64,000 nt of DNA from Artemisia argyi. Lineage: Eukaryota; Streptophyta; Magnoliopsida; Asterales; Asteraceae. The notes beneath the pieces are model-generated. The model made no database searches. It had not been told where the DNA came from and saw only the letters and a list, made by a program, of their open reading frames with translations. The stretch spans positions 93,638,743 through 93,702,742 of the forward strand of contig CM060691.1 of NCBI GenBank assembly GCA_030686995.1. Reading direction: 5' to 3'. Numbering within the stretch: position 1 is the first letter of the stretch; each line of letters begins with the position of its first letter. This document shows, in pieces, positions 60,077-64,000 of this stretch. A program made the position numbers and the translations under genes.

Positions 60077-63019
60077 TAGAGGTGGCCATTTGCCGGTTCA
60101 AAAAAAAACCGGACCGGTTCCAATCCGGATCGGTTCGGCAGTCAAAGTCAATGGACTGGATCCGGTTCCAATCCGATCCGGTTCCATTCGGATCCGGGGT
60201 CCAAAAACCGGAACAAGTATACCCGGTTCCGGATCGGATCCAATCCGGTTCGGTCCCAAGAACCGGTCGGACCGGTTCCAAAGAACCGGTGGTCATTTTC
60301 TTAACAATGGGCTTGCCGATTTTTCGTTTCCGGTTTTTTTTTTTTTTTTTCGTTCGCGTTTCCCACACAATAAACTTAATAAACTTGAAACACAAATTTA
60401 ATACATTTCGACTATTTATTATTCTTCGGTTTCATCTTCATCTTGAATTTCAACTTGAACGGCGGCTCTTGCGGCGCTTGTAGCTTCATCGTAAGCAATT
60501 TCTTCTTCGGTAAGATTGATTACATAACCTTCTTGCACCTCGACCTCTTGTAATTGTTTTTCGTAGTACATCGGTTCTTCAAGTATTGAAACGTCTTGTA
60601 TACGTTCATTCCCATCCAAATAATCCTTCAAGCAAATACACATCTCCAAAGATAAAGGTGTGAGTTTTGTTCTTCTTACCGACAATACCCTTCCACTAGT
60701 AGAAAAAGCAGATTCCGAAGCAACGGTTGAAGCTTGTACGCTTAGTAAATCCCGGGCCATTGCGGCTAGAACGGGAAATTGAGATTCCCTTTGTTTCCAC
60801 CAATTCAAAACATCAAATTTGATGTGATAGTATTTAACCAATCGGTTCCCGTATATCTCCCATATTCGTTGCTCGTTAAATTGTCACTCCTAGCCCGTTT
60901 ACCACTTTCTTGTCTTAAACTTGAAAATAAGTCCAAATCCGGATCCACGGATGAAGACGAAGACCACATACTTGGCACCGAACTCGTTCCCACATTTGTT
61001 GCACCATATTTCTCAAAATAAACATCATATAAACGTTTGAAATTATTTTTAAACGATTCTTGTGCATTATTTACATAAAAAGGGTCTATTTGGTCCAAAT
61101 CCAAGTCTTCACCAATCTTTTTGATAAGATATTCCACCCCGCTAACGTTATAACATGGGTTTATTGCGGCGGCACAAGTAATTACCGGTGGAATTTCTTG
61201 AAAATATTTTTTAAGCTTTTCTTTCATCGGTACAACCATATTAGCAAAAAGTGGACCATCATATTCGTATGCTCCTAATTTTCTACACATCACATAAAGT
61301 TGGTTGAGGACCGAATGACTCGTGGGATAATAAACACCCGATAACATAGTTGTTGCGGTTTTAAAAACTTTGAGTAAATCGGTTATTTTTTTAATAAGAC
61401 TCCAATTTTCAACCGAAAATGGTACCATATTTTCCCCACGCCTTTGTCTAGCACAAAGCTCATCATGAAAATGTTGTAACGTGTTTTTTTGACGTAAAGC
61501 ACTAACAAACATATCATACGTCGAATTCCATCTTGTAGGAACGTCCCAATTTGGTGATAAAAAAATGGAATTCGATTCATGACACAATTTTATATAATCC
61601 AAATATCTTGTCTATCCAACTTGAAAAATATCTTGTAACATTTTTCTAAAAGATTCTCTTAAATTAAACATTTGTTGGGTCGCTAGTCCGCTTTGCACAA
61701 CCAAGTTAATGATGTGTGCAACACATCGACTATGATAAAAAAAAATGACATCAACAATCGGTCGGTATCTTAGTTTTAGTAATCCTACCGCATTTGTATT
61801 ATTAGAAGCGTTATCGAATGATATTGAAAAAACCTTTTCTTCTAAATTAAACATTTTCATAACATATCTCAACATTATACTTAAATTTTCACCCGTGTGC
61901 GGATTTGGAAATATTTCAAAACCAATAGTACGTTTCATCATTTGCCAAGTAGCGGGGTCGATCCAATGTGCGGTAACACACAAGTACGAACCCGGCAAAC
62001 CATGACCCGCCGACCAAACATCGGTTGTTAAGTTTACACTAGTTTTTAAAGCATCAAAACCAAGTATTAATTCCTTTTTAACCTTTGCCCAAGATTTAAT
62101 ACAATCACGTTTAAGAGTTTGACGACTTACATGAGTGTAGCGTGGTTGAAGCCTTTGTTGAATCAACCTCGTTAACCGAGGGTTGTCGAAGTGGTTGAAC
62201 GGCAAATCCTCTTGAATCACAAAGTGAGCTAAATCTTGACGAAGCGCCCTCTCGTCATATACAAAAATACTCCCATCTCGTCCCATAACACTTTGATCCG
62301 ATGACCCAACGCCTCTTGTTGCTTTACAATGGTGATTCGTGTGCTTCTTCAACGTAGAATTCCCCGATGAAGACATATAAGTGTTACAAGCTTTACAACG
62401 AGCCTTTTTTGAATTATCCGAAAACCTAACCAAGTCGAAATGACACCAAATCTCTTGGTTTCAGGTTGTTGGTTCAATCCCAACTTCCAAAGGTTGGTTT
62501 GTAGAACTTTGAGCATGAGAAGCGGTATTGTTTGATGATGTTGATTGAGATTGAGAAGCTTGGTTTTTTCTAGACATTTTTGATCAAGTTTGTGAGTAAT
62601 TTTTGAATGTTTTTCTTGAATTTGATTGCTGTGATTCAACCAAAATGATCAATGGTATTTATAGGAATGTTTAGGAGCTTAAAATGGGACAAATGGGGGA
62701 CAAAATGGTTGGAAAAATCAAAAAAACGGTCATATGACCGTTGTCCACTTTCCTTGGCTGCTTACTGTGAACAAAACCAGAAAAAAGAGAATATGAACGT
62801 TGGATACGGTTCGGATCCGGTTTCTGGGAACCGGTTCGCGATCCGGTTATGGATTATCCGGTTCCGAACCGGATCTAGTATCAAAATGGTGGAACCGGAC
62901 TGGAATTGCCGGATAATTTTGGAACGGGACCGGTTCTTGCCGGAACCGGTGTTGACCGGTTATGGTTCCAGATAATTATCCGGTTACGGTTCCGGAACCG
63001 GATCTTATGGCCACCTCTA
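60077..63019 (-). mobile_element. full-length hAT transposon, TSD TAGGTCAT
   Basis: Ends TAGAGGTGGCCAT and ATGGCCACCTCTA are a perfect 13 bp inverted repeat; exact 8 bp duplications TAGGTCAT lie at 60069-60076 and 63020-63027. At 2943 bp it spans a whole transposase gene (minus). Both subterminal regions (60090-60300, 62805-63005) are dense in CCGGTTCC and GGATCCGG words, likely transposase-binding repeats. Confidence 0.95.
60419..62577 (-). pseudogene. hAT transposase (BED finger, RICESLEEPER/DAYSLEEPER-like)
   Basis: Cuts and rejoins the element. ATG at 62577 opens MSRKNQASQSQSTSSNNTAS. A BED zinc finger follows: Cys61, Cys64, His79, His83. Then come the catalytic region (TTDVWSAGHGLPGSYLCVTA, IDPATWQMMKRTIGFEIFP), LSPNWDVPTRWNSTYDMF, and the hATC dimerisation tail ASTVASESAFSTSGRVLSVR with TPLSLEMCICLKDYL. 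The C-terminus is acidic (QDEDETEE). Three lesions: TGA at codon 39 (62461-62463), TAG at codon 322 (61612-61614), and a one-base frameshift near 60835 after GRYTGTDW. No intron is needed otherwise. The low lesion count and perfect ends suggest recent inactivation. Confidence 0.9.
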
Positions 63020-63027
63020 TAGGTCAT

Positions 63028-63268
63028 AGTAGTGAAGTGGTTTGAGTGTTTTTTTTTCTTTATGCTGTCAAAACAAGCGAAGTTTATGTAAACACATCTG
63101 AAATTCGCGCGTCGATCATATCAAAATAATATATGATTTGTGTCAAAACTCTGTGCGTGCAGAGCCTTATACCCAGTAACCATTCCAAAACAATTGCCAA
63201 GAAAAACATACCTACCTTTCTCTTATTGCTTTAATTATACATACAAAATAAGCTACCAACACAGAAAG
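63028..63268. other. 3' flank of the HIPP gene
   Basis: Spacer between the hAT and the HIPP stop codon. No other feature seen. Confidence 0.5.
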
Positions 63269-63659
63269 CTACATAACTACACAAGCCGTAGGGTTCTCAT
63301 CACTAAACGCGGTCGTATACCTTATTTCAGGTGAACTCGCTCTAGCCAAACTCTCAGTCTGCGGATCTATCGCGGCCGTATTCCTAACGTATCCAGCAGG
63401 CGCCTTTTTGTCATAAACTCCAGGTACATAAGGATGGTCTACAACGTCATATGGAAACATAAGGCCACATCTCGGCCTTTTTTCCAGTGCGGTGCTGAAC
63501 TCGATGCAGCACCTTGTCGGGGTCTACGTACCCAACAACCGTTAGCTTGCTTTTCTTTGGGTCAACCTCTACCGAGGTCACTCCTTTCATTCCTTCAACT
63601 GACTTACGTACCCTCCTCTCGCACCCTTCACAGTCCATCTTTACCTTTATCTCCACTGT
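63269..63659 (-). CDS. heavy-metal-associated isoprenylated plant protein (HIPP), last exon, frameshifted
   Basis: HIPPs bind heavy-metal ions through an HMA domain and are anchored to membranes by a C-terminal farnesyl group. After a strong acceptor (CTTTTCTAG, ending 63660) the exon reads TVEIKVKMDCEGCERRVRK. The MDCEGC metal-binding motif is followed by the HMA core (VTSVEVDPKKSKLTVVGYVD) and GKKAEMWPYV. A one-base gain (GTTTCC where GTTCC is expected, near 63452) then gives SI and a stop. In the next frame the protein continues PYDVVDHPYVPGVYDKKAPA to the CaaX box CVVM and stop at 63269. The first exon lies beyond the right edge. The frameshift is either real, costing the prenylation site, or a base-calling error. 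Confidence 0.85.
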
Positions 63660-63661
63660 CT

Positions 63662-64000
63662 AGAAAAGAAAAAAATAACCACACGAGAGTTGAGGATTAT
63701 AGAGAACAAACATAGCTAAGACGTCCTTTTTTTTTTCGTGGTCTATGAGATACTATTAGTGTATATACTCTATTGTCGAAACTTGAATAGTTTTTAGTAA
63801 GTGGCCATGGAGAGCCAAATTAGGACTTCCTTTCAACATGCCGAAAGATACATGATTAATTATGAACAAGATTTTTATATCTACAATAAGCTAGCTAGTA
63901 ACATAAATACGTAATAATACCTTCTTAATCCCAGAATAAATGGACATCATATATACAACTTTTAGCTTGAAGAATGTCACACACAAAAGTGTGACACTAA
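63662..64000 (-). other. HIPP intron, to window edge
   Basis: The minus-strand DNA upstream of the acceptor is AT-rich and shows no exon, consistent with an intron of the HIPP gene continuing past 64000. Confidence 0.5.

Noticed and set aside
60090..60483. Plus-strand proteins across the hAT 3' end
   Set aside because: Frames run through GGTTCC/GGATCC subterminal repeats and opposite the transposase tail.

Overview
The window is nuclear DNA of a flowering plant, most likely a core eudicot. The evidence is spliced genes with GT-AG introns, plant LTR retrotransposons of the Athila and Tat lineages, plant-type hAT, PIF/Harbinger, Stowaway and Helitron elements, a plant laccase, and a plant-specific heavy-metal-associated isoprenylated protein (HIPP). 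The style of the LTRs suggests Asteraceae, but that is a guess. Two host genes are recognisable: a complete five-exon laccase (26858-29069, +) and the last exon of a HIPP gene (63269-63659, -) that runs off the right edge and carries a one-base frameshift. Three short relics of host exons were also found: NAGS-like at 30.3 kb, SLU7-like at 53.8 kb, and an unidentified one at 45.9 kb. Almost everything else is transposable-element DNA, much of it nested.

Layout. 1-8.65 kb is a pile of LTR-retrotransposon ends. An Athila-type element (-) runs off the left edge. The 3' end of a second copy (+) sits back to back with it. They are followed by an LTR with an initiator-Met-type primer site (-) and a SIRE-like 3' end with a 1.57 kb LTR. 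8.76-14.6 kb holds small DNA transposons (two hAT types, a Helitron, other inverted-repeat elements). 14838-24650 is a complete, young Tat-lineage Ty3/gypsy element (-) with near-identical LTRs, gag-pol with one in-frame stop, and a four-exon antisense gene (+). 25.8-29.1 kb contains a Stowaway element and the laccase. 29.4-31.7 kb holds an inverted-repeat element, a Harbinger derivative and a Helitron end. 32676-45295 is a second, decayed Tat element (+). Its antisense gene is split by a 3.68 kb LTR-like insertion and its 3' LTR is split by a hAT element. 46-50.7 kb holds a Helitron, an LTR remnant, a minisatellite and a Harbinger element. 50.7-60 kb is gene-poor, with a large foldback. 60077-63019 is a full-length hAT element with a broken transposase gene.

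The most notable signals are these. (1) The Athila R-U5 region carries a stretch complementary to the 5' half of tRNA-Asp, then a hairpin with a compensatory base-pair change between the two copies, then a tRNA-Asp primer-binding site. This suggests a structured, bipartite primer-binding module. (2) U3 arrays of imperfect palindromes lie directly before the TATA box in the same LTRs, and an analogous array occurs in an unrelated-looking LTR remnant. (3) Both Tat elements carry antisense genes with their own TATA boxes and introns. (4) Several insertions are proven by exact target-site duplications, including a filled and an empty copy of one hAT site within the same window.
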